From contig DYJQ01000011.1 in assembly GCA_020723045.1 (NCBI GenBank), positions 1-20,998 on the forward strand: a stretch of DNA of 20,998 nt. Direction: 5' to 3'. Position 1 is the first letter of the stretch, and the number at the start of each line of letters is the position of its first letter. The position numbers and the translations under genes are program-made. Positions 14,118 to 20,998 of this stretch are shown one piece after another. The DNA comes from Candidatus Micrarchaeum sp. GTDB lineage: Archaea; Micrarchaeota; Micrarchaeia; CAILAH01. The notes beneath the pieces were generated by a model, which saw only the letters and a list, made by a program, of their open reading frames with translations, did no database searches and was not told where the DNA came from.

Positions 14118-15335
14118 TTACATAAGGCTTATCCTTGTATCTACATCTTTTACCAGACTATAATCGCACACCTGCCTTTTCTTCCATTGGTTCACGTAAA
14201 TGAACTCCTTCTCCTCATCGTTTATGCTCACCACCTTTCCGAGATAGCTGCCAGATGCGGAGTATACCTCCTTGCCCAGCAAGTCAACACCATGCACCAT
14301 ATCCCTCTTGAGATACTGCATTGCTTCCATACTCACCGCACCGATTATGATGCTTATTATGAGCGCGTTCATGAACTCCTCAAAATATGCCTCTGCAGTC
14401 ACCCAACTCGCAAACATCCACACTATATAAAGTATGATCGCGGTGAGCACAAGATAGAAGAGCATTCTAAGAGTTGAAAGACTACTGCCCGCACGCACAT
14501 TGTCATAAAGCTTACCGATGTAGATGAGTGTCAGTGGAGGAATAATGAATATCACGAGCGAGCGAGTGCCGTAACCCACCGATTTCAGCACATCATACAA
14601 CAGCGCGCTCTTCATATACTCCTCTATCGAGAGCCAGATTGCGAGGACAAAAAGAGGCAGTGCTATCACATACGCAATAGTGCTCACCTGCTCGGTACTG
14701 AACTTGAAATGCGAGAGTGTATATATGATCCTATCCTCAATGCCGAACCCCTTTGCAAGCAGGTATGCTCCCAAGAGCGTGGCAACTGGCTTCCACTCAA
14801 ACCCCAGCCAGTAGCTCACCGAGAGCAATAGGAGTATCACTGCAGGTATCCCGATAAACGTACGCGCAAAATATGGCTCCTTGAGCTTGTCAAGCAGGAG
14901 GAAGTATGTGCGTTCCAGCTCTTTTGACTGTTTCATCGAGACCACGCGCACACCGTCAATCTTCATTCTCGAGTTTATGAGTGGTATTATCTGCTCGTCA
15001 TCAGCACCGTCGCTCACGAATATGCACGACTCTGCAGGAAAATCTGCGAGCACGGTGTCAAGCTCCTTTGAAATCTCGCGGTCTGCGGTATAACTGCGCG
15101 ACCTATCACCTGTGAGTGTTGCAACCTCAACATCCTCGCCATTAGCCTTCATGCTATCAAACAGCCTTACAGCCTCGAATATTGTGTTGCCGTCAACCTC
15201 CTCTGGGTCAGTTAGCAGCAGCTTGTTCGCAGCATCAATATTGAGAGACCTTCCTATTATTGGGCCGCTCACTCCAACCTTTTCTTTGATATCCGCATCT
15301 CTATCGATGCACAGGATCAGTGTTTTCTTAGGCAC
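14118..15335 (-). CDS. DUF373 family membrane protein
   Basis: A 405-residue archaeal protein of unknown function. The soluble N-terminal domain (1-155) begins with the family signature KTLILCIDRDADIKEK and has a Rossmann-like run of strands with acidic motifs (LTGDRS, VSDGADDEQI). Roughly seven transmembrane helices follow at about 160-360, and a small soluble C-terminal domain (about 365-405) with SGSYLGKVVSINDEE ends the protein. The start is GTG at 15335, placed 25 nt from an AT-rich box shared with divergent csl4; the family N-terminus supports it. The winged-helix gene follows 40 nt downstream. Family membership is secure; DUF373 proteins are widespread in archaea, but no biochemical role is established to my knowledge. 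Confidence 0.92.
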   Translation of the reverse strand: MPKKTLILCIDRDADIKEKVGVSGPIIGRSLNIDAANKLLLTDPEEVDGNTIFEAVRLFDSMKANGEDVEVATLTGDRSRSYTADREISKELDTVLADFPAESCIFVSDGADDEQIIPLINSRMKIDGVRVVSMKQSKELERTYFLLLDKLKEPYFARTFIGIPAVILLLLSVSYWLGFEWKPVATLLGAYLLAKGFGIEDRIIYTLSHFKFSTEQVSTIAYVIALPLFVLAIWLSIEEYMKSALLYDVLKSVGYGTRSLVIFIIPPLTLIYIGKLYDNVRAGSSLSTLRMLFYLVLTAIILYIVWMFASWVTAEAYFEEFMNALIISIIIGAVSMEAMQYLKRDMVHGVDLLGKEVYSASGSYLGKVVSINDEEKEFIYVNQWKKRQVCDYSLVKDVDTRISLM

Positions 15336-15354
15336 GGTAGAAGATTGGCCTCAA

Positions 15355-15368
15355 AAACTTTTAAAGTT
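15355..15368. promoter_or_regulatory. Near-palindromic TATA element between DUF373 gene and csl4
   Basis: AAACTTTTAAAGTT sits in the 53-bp gap between the GTG of the DUF373 gene (15335) and the ATG of csl4 (15389). It is almost symmetric (AACTTT/AAAGTT around a central TA). Its centre is about 26-27 nt from both start codons, so one TATA element may serve two leaderless transcripts in opposite directions. Confidence 0.55.
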
Positions 15369-15388
15369 AATAAGGCTAAAGGGTGGGT

Positions 15389-15958
15389 ATGGATACATTC
15401 CCAGGCAAGAAGCTCGGTGATGAGATAGAGTATGCCTCCGGAGAAGGCACCTATTTGGAGGATGAAGAGATCAAGGCCTCGTTGTGCGGTAATGCGGTAA
15501 TCGATAAGGACAAGCGGGCCATATCTGTGAAAGCTGTGTTCAAACCTCCAGTGAAGATAAGAGTGGGACAGGAGTTATACGGCCTTGTCGATAGTGTGGG
15601 CGAAACGAGCGCAAACATAATAATAGGGTATGAGCTTAAGGATGGCTCACGACTGGATACGTCCAATGATTATGCAATGCTGAGGATGGAGGGTGTGAAG
15701 AGCCCCGGCACATTCATCAAAACAATGAAGGACGTAATAAGGGCTGGCGACCTTGTCAGGGTTGAGGTGCTCAAGATAACAAAGGGCGCGATTGACGTAT
15801 CCATGAAAAAAAATGAGCTGGGCGTGGTGAATGCGTTCTGCAGCAAGTGCAGAAGTCCGCTCTGGCTCACAAAGGATAATAAGCTGTTTTGTGCTAAATG
15901 CGAGAGGTACGAGACGAGAAAGATAGGCTCGCCCTACCTCGGTAGGCATATGGAATAA
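15389..15958 (+). CDS. csl4: Exosome complex RNA-binding subunit Csl4
   Basis: Csl4 forms part of the RNA-binding cap of the archaeal exosome (with the Rrp41/Rrp42 ring) that degrades and tails RNA. The 189-residue protein has an N-terminal beta domain (GTYLEDEEIKASLCGNAVID, about 21-40), an S1 RNA-binding domain (about 55-140, beginning VKIRVGQELYGLVDSVG) and a C-terminal zinc ribbon with C151-x2-C154 and C168-x2-C171. ATG 15389 is preferred to the in-frame GTG at 15383 because the TATA-to-start distance is then about 27 nt. It heads the long + strand gene run; rpoL starts 19 nt downstream. Confidence 0.95.
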   Translation: MDTFPGKKLGDEIEYASGEGTYLEDEEIKASLCGNAVIDKDKRAISVKAVFKPPVKIRVGQELYGLVDSVGETSANIIIGYELKDGSRLDTSNDYAMLRMEGVKSPGTFIKTMKDVIRAGDLVRVEVLKITKGAIDVSMKKNELGVVNAFCSKCRSPLWLTKDNKLFCAKCERYETRKIGSPYLGRHME

Positions 15959-15977
15959 GGAAGAGAGAAGTGATTGT

Positions 15978-16244
15978 ATGAAGCTGAATTATGTTGTTGA
16001 CGAAAAAAACCATATTGAGATTGAGTTTATAGGCGAAGAGTACAGCGTGCCGGCAATGTTAAAGGATATACTGCTCGAGAAAAAGGGCGTTGAATTTGTG
16101 GCTTATATAGTCGGCCACCCCAGCAGGGACCCGCCACGGCTTGTCCTAAAGACAAAAAATGATGACGCAAAAAAGATACTTAAGATGGCACTTGATGAGG
16201 CAACAGATACTCTTAATGAGATAAAGGAGGCATTCAATAAATGA
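15978..16244 (+). CDS. rpoL: DNA-directed RNA polymerase subunit L
   Basis: RpoL, the archaeal counterpart of eukaryotic Rpb11, pairs with RpoD in the assembly platform of RNA polymerase. The 88-residue length is normal. The conserved core is visible: IEIEFIGEEYSVPAMLKDIL (about 17-36), YIVGHPSRDPPRLVLKTK (48-65) and a long C-terminal amphipathic helix. It lies 19 nt after csl4 and its stop overlaps the next gene as ATGA, so translation with the DUF99 gene is probably coupled. The GTGAT just upstream of the ATG may act as a weak Shine-Dalgarno. Confidence 0.96.
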   Translation: MKLNYVVDEKNHIEIEFIGEEYSVPAMLKDILLEKKGVEFVAYIVGHPSRDPPRLVLKTKNDDAKKILKMALDEATDTLNEIKEAFNK

Positions 16245-16756
16245 AAGCGGGTGTGCGCATAATCGGTATAGATGATGCGCCATTCAAGAAAGGAGATAAA
16301 CGCTCTTTTTTGGTTGCGGCTGTGATAAGATATGGCAGGCTTGAGGACGTCCTCACCCATGAGATTGAAGTGGACGGAACGGATGCCGCAGACGCAATAA
16401 TAGGGATGTTAAAAGGTAAATATAAGGGGCAGGGTAAGGTCATCTTTATACATAGCATAACAGTAGGGGGGATGAATGTGGTTGACATAGAACGTGTCAG
16501 TGATGAGTTGAAATGCCCTGTCATATGCATTACTGATAGAGAAGTGCATGGGAACGAATTGCGCAAAGCCGTAGAAAAAAAATTCCCCGAGAGGGCCCGC
16601 CTCATAAAAGAGGTGTACAAAAACGGGAGGTATTACATTTCTTATGCGGGCATAAACAAGAGCGAAGCGGTGCCGCTAGTGAGGCAGTTTGGTTATGAGC
16701 CTGTGCGCACCGCACATATCATTGCGCGGGGCGTATGTGCGAGGGGTATGAAATGA
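16241..16756 (+). CDS. DUF99 family protein (endonuclease V-like fold)
   Basis: A 171-residue archaeal protein of the DUF99 family. The signature at the N-terminus is GIDDAPF (9-15) with two adjacent acidic residues, matching the first metal-binding position of the endonuclease V/RNase H-like fold to which DUF99 is thought to be related. Later conserved stretches are VIFIHSITVGGMNVVDIERV and the C-terminal PVRTAHIIARGV. Nuclease activity has not, to my knowledge, been shown for the family. The gene overlaps rpoL upstream and the signal peptidase gene downstream, each by 4 nt (ATGA), which is strong operon evidence. Confidence 0.9.
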   Translation: MKAGVRIIGIDDAPFKKGDKRSFLVAAVIRYGRLEDVLTHEIEVDGTDAADAIIGMLKGKYKGQGKVIFIHSITVGGMNVVDIERVSDELKCPVICITDREVHGNELRKAVEKKFPERARLIKEVYKNGRYYISYAGINKSEAVPLVRQFGYEPVRTAHIIARGVCARGMK

Positions 16757-17718
16757 AAGCCACAGAAATGCAAAAAGCCAAAAGTGCGGACAATGAATTG
16801 CTTAAGAAAATAAATGATACAAAGGCGCTGTACATTGCCGCTGTGCTCTTTCTCGTGCTGTTTATAGTAGTGCGTGCGGATGCATTGGCAGTCGTTGCAG
16901 CGGTGCTGTTCATAATAGGTGTAATCGTAGAAAGCATTGTAAGCGCAAAGGAAAAAGGGCTCGGGCATGAGATCAAGGAGATTGTAATCGCAATCGCGAT
17001 CGCGCTTGTATTATGGTTTGGCTCATCACTCCTGCTCAACACGAGCTCGCCATTCAACGGAGTCGTTTCCTGTAGTATGCTCAACACCCTCCAGAGAGGC
17101 GATGTGGTGGTGCTTCAGGGGGGTGCGGTTAAGGCAACAGAGGTAAACATAAGCGGGGCTGAACTGGATAGGATAATCACAAATGGAGAGGAGCATTACA
17201 TATGCGCATTCTGTTCTGATGGCAATAATGTGAGGCCGTGCTCAATTGACCCGAGGACGGGCATGGAAGCGCTCGGCGATGTGCTTCACTATAAGTGCGG
17301 TGTGTGCAGGCAGAAGAGAGGGGCCTCAGAAATGTACACCGCATGTACCGAGGGGGTTTATATAAAAGGGGTGTATGTAGATGCAACCCTCAAACAAGGG
17401 GATATTGTGGTGTACAGGCCTGCAAAGGAGGACCTCTTTGCAATGACGGGCGATATCATACACAGGGCGCTCGTAAAAATCAATGCTGATGGAAATACGT
17501 ACTATCTTATAAAGGGAGATAACAATCCGTTGTTTGATGTGCAGGGATTCGATAGCACGCTCACACGCACCAATGGTATGGTGAATGAGAGCCAGATACT
17601 CGGCAAATCAGTATTTGTGATACCATTCCTTGGGTATGTGAAACTCGTTGCCGCGGGCCAGCTGGAAAACCCGGAGAACTGCAACATAATTAATGAGTAC
17701 ATCAACACGGCAAAATAA
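16753..17718 (+). CDS. Type I signal peptidase (S26B/Sec11-like) with N-terminal membrane extension and Cys-rich insert
   Basis: This membrane protease removes signal peptides from exported proteins. With ATG 16753 it has 321 residues, much longer than typical archaeal signal peptidases. Two extra transmembrane helices (about 25-64) precede the usual one (about 77-95). The catalytic Ser lies in VVSCSM (S108), the His in DIIHRA (H237) and the Asp in LIKGDNN (D256), the Ser-His pattern of archaeal and eukaryotic enzymes. The usual M-x-P-T after Ser reads MLNT. Between Ser and His there is an insert of about 80 residues with six cysteines (151, 154, 163, 182, 185, 198), including CAFC and CGVC. 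ATG 16753 makes an ATGA overlap with DUF99 and has GAGGGG 6 nt upstream. An in-frame ATG at 16735 is less likely. Confidence 0.9.
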   Translation: MKATEMQKAKSADNELLKKINDTKALYIAAVLFLVLFIVVRADALAVVAAVLFIIGVIVESIVSAKEKGLGHEIKEIVIAIAIALVLWFGSSLLLNTSSPFNGVVSCSMLNTLQRGDVVVLQGGAVKATEVNISGAELDRIITNGEEHYICAFCSDGNNVRPCSIDPRTGMEALGDVLHYKCGVCRQKRGASEMYTACTEGVYIKGVYVDATLKQGDIVVYRPAKEDLFAMTGDIIHRALVKINADGNTYYLIKGDNNPLFDVQGFDSTLTRTNGMVNESQILGKSVFVIPFLGYVKLVAAGQLENPENCNIINEYINTAK

Positions 17719-17777
17719 GGCTCCTGTAATGTATACTTACACAATACGAACGGTAAAATTATTGCAAAGGTTTTGCT

Positions 17778-18812
17778 ATGAAATATGACGTACAAGTGAT
17801 TGGCGCGGGTGTCAGTGGAAGCATCAGTGCGCTTGAGCTTGCAAAGCATGGGAAGAGTGTGGTCATTACAGAAGAGGATGATGGGATAGGCATCCCTAGA
17901 CACTGTACAGGTGTAATATCAGTGAGAGGGCTCAATGAGAGCGGAGTGGATTACAAGAGGGCAATACAGAATAGATTGTACGGCTCGCACATCATAGGGC
18001 CGCATAATGAGGAGTGGACAGTCAGAAGAAAGAGTATACAGGCATATGTTGTTGATAGAGTGATGCTTGACGAGATTTATGCAGAGGCGGCAATTGAGAT
18101 GGGGGCTAAACTCCAATTAAATAAGAGGATTACTGCAAAGAAAGATTACCTTGCACCCGTTATTGTCGGCGCAGATGGCGCCAACTCAACAATCGCGCGT
18201 ATTGAGGGATTCAACCCATTAAGCTGCGTAAAGGGGTATCAGCAAGTTATTGAATCGCGCGATATTGCGAACGACCATATGGTCTCCGTATTTCTCTCGC
18301 ACACGTTATTCCCGGGGTTCTTCGGATGGATGGTGCCGATTGAGGATGGACGCGCGATAGCAGGTTTCGGCGTGCATGCAAAAGCATCAGTCAGCGGCCG
18401 TATAAAAAAACTCATAGAATGGAGCGGCATAGGGAAGTACAAGGTTGAGGAAGAGTTCGGCGGGCTCATACCGCTCGGCCCCAGGAAAGGAAATTCTAAG
18501 GGTAATGTACTGCTCGTGGGTGATGCGGGAGGGTACGCAAAGGCAACGAGCGGGGGCGGTGTTTATTTCTCGACGCTCTCAGCCAAGACCGCGGCTAAAT
18601 GCATAGTTGAAGGGAGGATAGGGGATTATGATAAGGAGATGGAAGTATACAACAGGGAACTTAGGGCGCATGTGCATATGAGAAACATATATAATAAGTC
18701 AAACGACATAATTATTGGGCTGGTGTTCAGGCTCGGCATGCTTGTGGGCATTCCAAAGCATATTGAGAATAAGGGGGATATTGATTATGCAAGCTCAATC
18801 CTTAGGATGTAA
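17778..18812 (+). CDS. Geranylgeranyl reductase family FAD-dependent oxidoreductase
   Basis: A 344-residue flavoprotein of the geranylgeranyl reductase family, which saturates isoprenoid chains of archaeal lipids. The FAD-binding GAGVSG is at 9-14, the family PRHCTG with C43 at 40-45, GADGANS at 131-137 and the second FAD motif VGDAGGYAKATSGGG at 247-261. The length is slightly short of typical lipid reductases (about 390-400), so the C-terminal substrate-binding part is reduced. The substrate could be phospholipid, quinone or dolichol chains. A neighbouring cis-prenyltransferase 14 nt downstream hints at polyprenol or dolichol reduction, an inference only. It follows the signal peptidase gene after 59 nt, with a possible GTATAC box at 17731 and AAAGG 7 nt before the ATG. 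Confidence 0.9.
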   Translation: MKYDVQVIGAGVSGSISALELAKHGKSVVITEEDDGIGIPRHCTGVISVRGLNESGVDYKRAIQNRLYGSHIIGPHNEEWTVRRKSIQAYVVDRVMLDEIYAEAAIEMGAKLQLNKRITAKKDYLAPVIVGADGANSTIARIEGFNPLSCVKGYQQVIESRDIANDHMVSVFLSHTLFPGFFGWMVPIEDGRAIAGFGVHAKASVSGRIKKLIEWSGIGKYKVEEEFGGLIPLGPRKGNSKGNVLLVGDAGGYAKATSGGGVYFSTLSAKTAAKCIVEGRIGDYDKEMEVYNRELRAHVHMRNIYNKSNDIIIGLVFRLGMLVGIPKHIENKGDIDYASSILRM

Positions 18813-18826
18813 ATGGTGTGGTGTTT

Positions 18827-19567
18827 ATGGAAACTCATTCAAATAAAAAATTGGAGCGTGTACCTACACACATCGCAATAATCCCGGACGGGAATAGGAG
18901 GTGGGCGCGGGAGAGGGGGCTTAACGTGCTCGTCGGCCATGAGAAAGGCATCGATAACATCGGCGAGGTGCTCAAGTGGTGCAAGGAGTACGGAATAAGA
19001 AATATAACTATGTGGGGGTTCTCGACCGAGAATAGGGGTAGGTCCCGCGAGGAGGTGGAGGGCCTGATGAGGCTGTTTGAAACGAAGCTTGTAGAAGTGC
19101 TGCAGAAGGCTGAAAAAGAGAAGGAGAGGGAGAAGGACTATCCAAAAGTGAGGATACGATTCTTGGGAGATATTGATAGCCTTCCCAAAAATATGCAACA
19201 TTACATTAAGCAAGTAGAGGAAAGGACACGCGATAATGATGAATACTTCGTCAACTTCCTGTTGAATTACGGCGGCAATGCAGAGATGCTTGAGTGCATT
19301 AAAAGAGTGGCAAATGATTACAAGGAAGGGAAGATAAAGGAGATTAATGAGGAGGAGGTGCGCATGAGATTGTGGACGGGCGGGCTCACGCCACCGGACA
19401 TAATAATACGCACATCCGGTGAGCACAGGCTTTCAGGGCTCCTACCGTTCCAGAGCGGGTACAGTGAGCTCTTTTTCGTGAGAAAGTACTGGCCAGAATT
19501 TTCAAAGGATGATTTCGTTAATGTACTCAATGAATACGCACGGAGGGAAAGGCGTTTCGGCAGATAG
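18827..19567 (+). CDS. uppS: cis-Prenyltransferase (undecaprenyl/polyprenyl diphosphate synthase)
   Basis: This enzyme extends an allylic diphosphate with isopentenyl diphosphate in cis, producing the long polyprenyl carrier used for glycan assembly (dolichol-type in archaea). In the 246-residue version, PDGNRRWA starts at P20 with catalytic D21. GHEKG, the MWGFSTENRGR segment and the C-terminal RTSGEHRLSG...YSELFF signature are all present, and length is normal. A GTG at 18818 could also start the frame; ATG 18827 is preferred, though the GGTGTGGTG before it could act as ribosome binding site. It sits 14 nt after the reductase and 13 nt before the ATPase gene. An insertion-like lysine- and glutamate-rich helix (EKEKEREKDYPK) is seen near 100. 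Confidence 0.94.
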   Translation: METHSNKKLERVPTHIAIIPDGNRRWARERGLNVLVGHEKGIDNIGEVLKWCKEYGIRNITMWGFSTENRGRSREEVEGLMRLFETKLVEVLQKAEKEKEREKDYPKVRIRFLGDIDSLPKNMQHYIKQVEERTRDNDEYFVNFLLNYGGNAEMLECIKRVANDYKEGKIKEINEEEVRMRLWTGGLTPPDIIIRTSGEHRLSGLLPFQSGYSELFFVRKYWPEFSKDDFVNVLNEYARRERRFGR

Positions 19568-19580
19568 AATGAGGTCGTGA

Positions 19581-20933
19581 ATGATGAAATGGATAGGGTG
19601 GAAAGTTCTAGATTCCGGAGACTATAAGATTAAAGTGCATAAACTCAGCGAGGATGAGGGCCAGGTCATAGATGCCGTGTGCACTGAGTTCAGCGATACA
19701 GTTAAGGATGAGACGATTGGAAACGGCGAGGAAGCGCGTGCCACAATAAGGAGGGTTTTGCAACAGCACATCTCAAAAAACCATATTGGTGTTGAGACGG
19801 ACCAGTTTGAATACCTTGTAGAAACGATATACCTTGCAACGTATGGGTTCGGGCCGCTCACATATCTTCTCGATGATGATATGCTTGAGGAGATTGCGGT
19901 AATCGGGCTGGGCAATCCACTGTATGTATTCCACAGAGAGAGGGGATGGCTCGAGACTAATGTGATGTTTACAGACCGTGATGCGCTCATAGACATAATC
20001 AATAAGATGGCAAGGAAAATCGGCAAGAGGATAACCGTACAGAACCCGCGGCTAAATGCAGTGCTTCCTGACGGTTCGCGTATGCACGCGTCGATCGAGC
20101 CGGTGTCCAACCTTGAAGTGACGATAAGAAAATTCAGGAAAGTGCCGCTTGGCATTAAAGACCTCTTAAAGAGCGGGTATAGTTATGAAGTATTGGCATT
20201 CCTATGGCTGGTTTTTCAGAATGATAAAAACGTGATCGTGTGCGGCAATACTGCCGCTGGAAAGACCACCACGCTCAATGCGCTTTTTTCATTCGTGCCA
20301 ATGAATGAACGCGTTATAATGCTGGAGGAAGTGCCTGAGATATCGGTGCCACACAAACACCAGATGAAAATGAAGACTTCGCCAGATCTCGGCATCGGTA
20401 TGAAAGAGCTTATAGAAGACAGCCTGCGCATGCGGCCTGACAGGGTGATAATTGGAGAGGTGCGCACAAAAGAGGAGATTACCGCAATGATTGAGAGTAT
20501 GAATGCGGGCCAGGCGCGCGGGTGTTATGCAACGATGCACGCACACAGTGCCAAGGAGCTGATTTCACGCCTGCGTTATAACGATGTTATCCCTTCAGAC
20601 CTCAACTCAATAGACCTGCTTATTGTACAGCGCCGTTTCCTTAAATTCGCAAAGGGCAGTAAAGTGCAGGAAACTAGGAAGGTTGTTGAGGTTTGCGAGC
20701 TCATGGAAAATAAGGGTGCTGTTCTCATAAAACACCTCTACAAATATGACCCAAAGATTGATAAGGTGGTGAGAACACCTGCAAAATCAAAGATTATCGA
20801 GGAGATTGCATTCGCAAACGGCTCAAATGAGGAGGCTATGCTCACGGAGATAAGCCGGAGGGCCAATTATTTAAAAGACATCATCTCTAAAAACAAGGAT
20901 GTTAATGAGGCAATACATGGTTATGGCTCATGA
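19581..20933 (+). CDS. Type II/IV secretion system ATPase (VirB11/TadA/FlaI-like)
   Basis: A 450-residue hexameric-type ATPase that would power assembly of an archaeal pilus, flagellum-like filament or secretion apparatus. An N-terminal domain (about 1-195) contains the conserved GFGPLTYLLDDDMLEEI and PRLNAVLPDGSRMHASI. The ATPase core has Walker A GNTAAGKTT (222-230), an Asp/Glu box VIMLEE (245-250), Walker B DRVIIGEVR (287-295) and the His box CYATMHAHSA (315-324). All catalytic elements are intact. ATG 19581 has GAGGT 6 nt upstream. No membrane platform (TadC/FlaJ) or pilin gene is visible in this window, so which system it serves is open; a partner gene may lie beyond the following tRNA. 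Confidence 0.93.
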   Translation: MMKWIGWKVLDSGDYKIKVHKLSEDEGQVIDAVCTEFSDTVKDETIGNGEEARATIRRVLQQHISKNHIGVETDQFEYLVETIYLATYGFGPLTYLLDDDMLEEIAVIGLGNPLYVFHRERGWLETNVMFTDRDALIDIINKMARKIGKRITVQNPRLNAVLPDGSRMHASIEPVSNLEVTIRKFRKVPLGIKDLLKSGYSYEVLAFLWLVFQNDKNVIVCGNTAAGKTTTLNALFSFVPMNERVIMLEEVPEISVPHKHQMKMKTSPDLGIGMKELIEDSLRMRPDRVIIGEVRTKEEITAMIESMNAGQARGCYATMHAHSAKELISRLRYNDVIPSDLNSIDLLIVQRRFLKFAKGSKVQETRKVVEVCELMENKGAVLIKHLYKYDPKIDKVVRTPAKSKIIEEIAFANGSNEEAMLTEISRRANYLKDIISKNKDVNEAIHGYGS

Positions 20934-20946
20934 GCAGAACTAAAAT

Positions 20947-20998
20947 GGGGCTGTGGGCTAGCCTGGTATGCTTCGAGCTTCGGGAAAGGGACCCAGCA
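20947..20998 (+). tRNA. tRNA-Pro(CGG), 5' part, cut by the window edge and probably intron-containing
   Basis: The last 52 bases read as a tRNA start: acceptor strand GGGGCUG, U8-G9, D arm GGCU...GCU with the AGCCUGGUAU loop seen in archaeal tRNA-Pro, then anticodon strand CGAGC and loop UUCGGGA with anticodon CGG. Instead of the pairing GCUCG, the sequence continues AAGGGACCCAGCA to the edge. The 3' half is thus missing at the expected place, consistent with an intron after position 37 or 38. It follows the ATPase stop by 13 nt. Confidence 0.75.

Noticed and set aside
16735..16752. Earlier ATG for the signal peptidase
   Set aside because: ATG 16753 gives an ATGA overlap like that of the preceding gene pair and has GAGGGG at a good distance; the earlier start overlaps DUF99 by 22 nt with no visible ribosome site.
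18839..19426. Long antisense frame (195 codons) across the cis-prenyltransferase gene
   Set aside because: Composition is atypical (rich in leucine, histidine and tyrosine), no family is recognised, and it is fully opposite a well-conserved gene.
19581..20933. Idea of a complete pilus or secretion operon
   Set aside because: Only the ATPase is present; no pilin, prepilin peptidase or membrane platform gene is visible in the window.

Overview
The window is archaeal chromosome. It encodes transcription factor B, RNA polymerase subunit L, exosome subunit Csl4, a membrane-anchored LonB protease, a class I (archaeal) CCA-adding enzyme, archaeal-type tRNA methyltransferases, Elp3, geranylgeranylglyceryl phosphate synthase and a geranylgeranyl-reductase-family flavoprotein. 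Genes are tightly packed: ATGA overlaps, gaps of 4-20 nt, convergent stops 4-15 nt apart. Many start codons lie about 25 nt from a TATA-like box, as expected for leaderless transcripts. No ribosomal RNA, phage, insertion sequence or CRISPR is visible. The exact lineage cannot be fixed by eye; a euryarchaeal or DPANN-type archaeon is plausible, and this is an inference.

Layout. 1-106: C-terminal tail of a gene entering from the left. 122-2436 (-): MBL-fold nuclease-like protein then cca. 2465-3577 (+): trm1. 3588-4574 (-): TFB. 4634-6568 (+): LonB. 6573-8141 (-): Elp3. 8209-10228 (-): GGGP synthase then an MgtC/DUF4010-type membrane protein. 10279-11486 (-): NOL1/NOP2/Sun-type m5C methyltransferase and a separate PUA-like protein in overlapping frames. 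11521-11778 (-): a tRNA-Val gene interrupted by an insert of about 185 nt made mostly of stable hairpins. 11918-12703 (+): membrane-anchored ankyrin-repeat protein. 12673-14077 (-): winged-helix protein then SDR-type nucleotide-sugar epimerase/dehydratase. 14118-15335 (-): DUF373 membrane protein. 15389-20933 (+): a long co-directional run of csl4, rpoL, DUF99, signal peptidase, geranylgeranyl reductase family, cis-prenyltransferase and a VirB11/FlaI-like ATPase. 20947-20998 (+): 5' part of a tRNA-Pro(CGG) gene that also appears to be interrupted in the anticodon loop.

Themes. Much of the window serves tRNA maturation: CCA addition, m2,2G26, wobble U34 modification, m5C, and two tRNA genes. 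A second theme is isoprenoid lipid and cell-surface biology: GGGP synthase, the reductase, cis-prenyltransferase, signal peptidase and the secretion ATPase. A third is core transcription and RNA decay: TFB, RpoL and Csl4. The most unusual element is the highly structured insert in tRNA-Val, for which I find no standard bulge-helix-bulge splice motif. Other notable points are closely spaced divergent promoters with one perfectly palindromic TATA element between TFB and LonB, an MBL nuclease lacking the last family histidine, and a cysteine-rich insertion in the signal peptidase.
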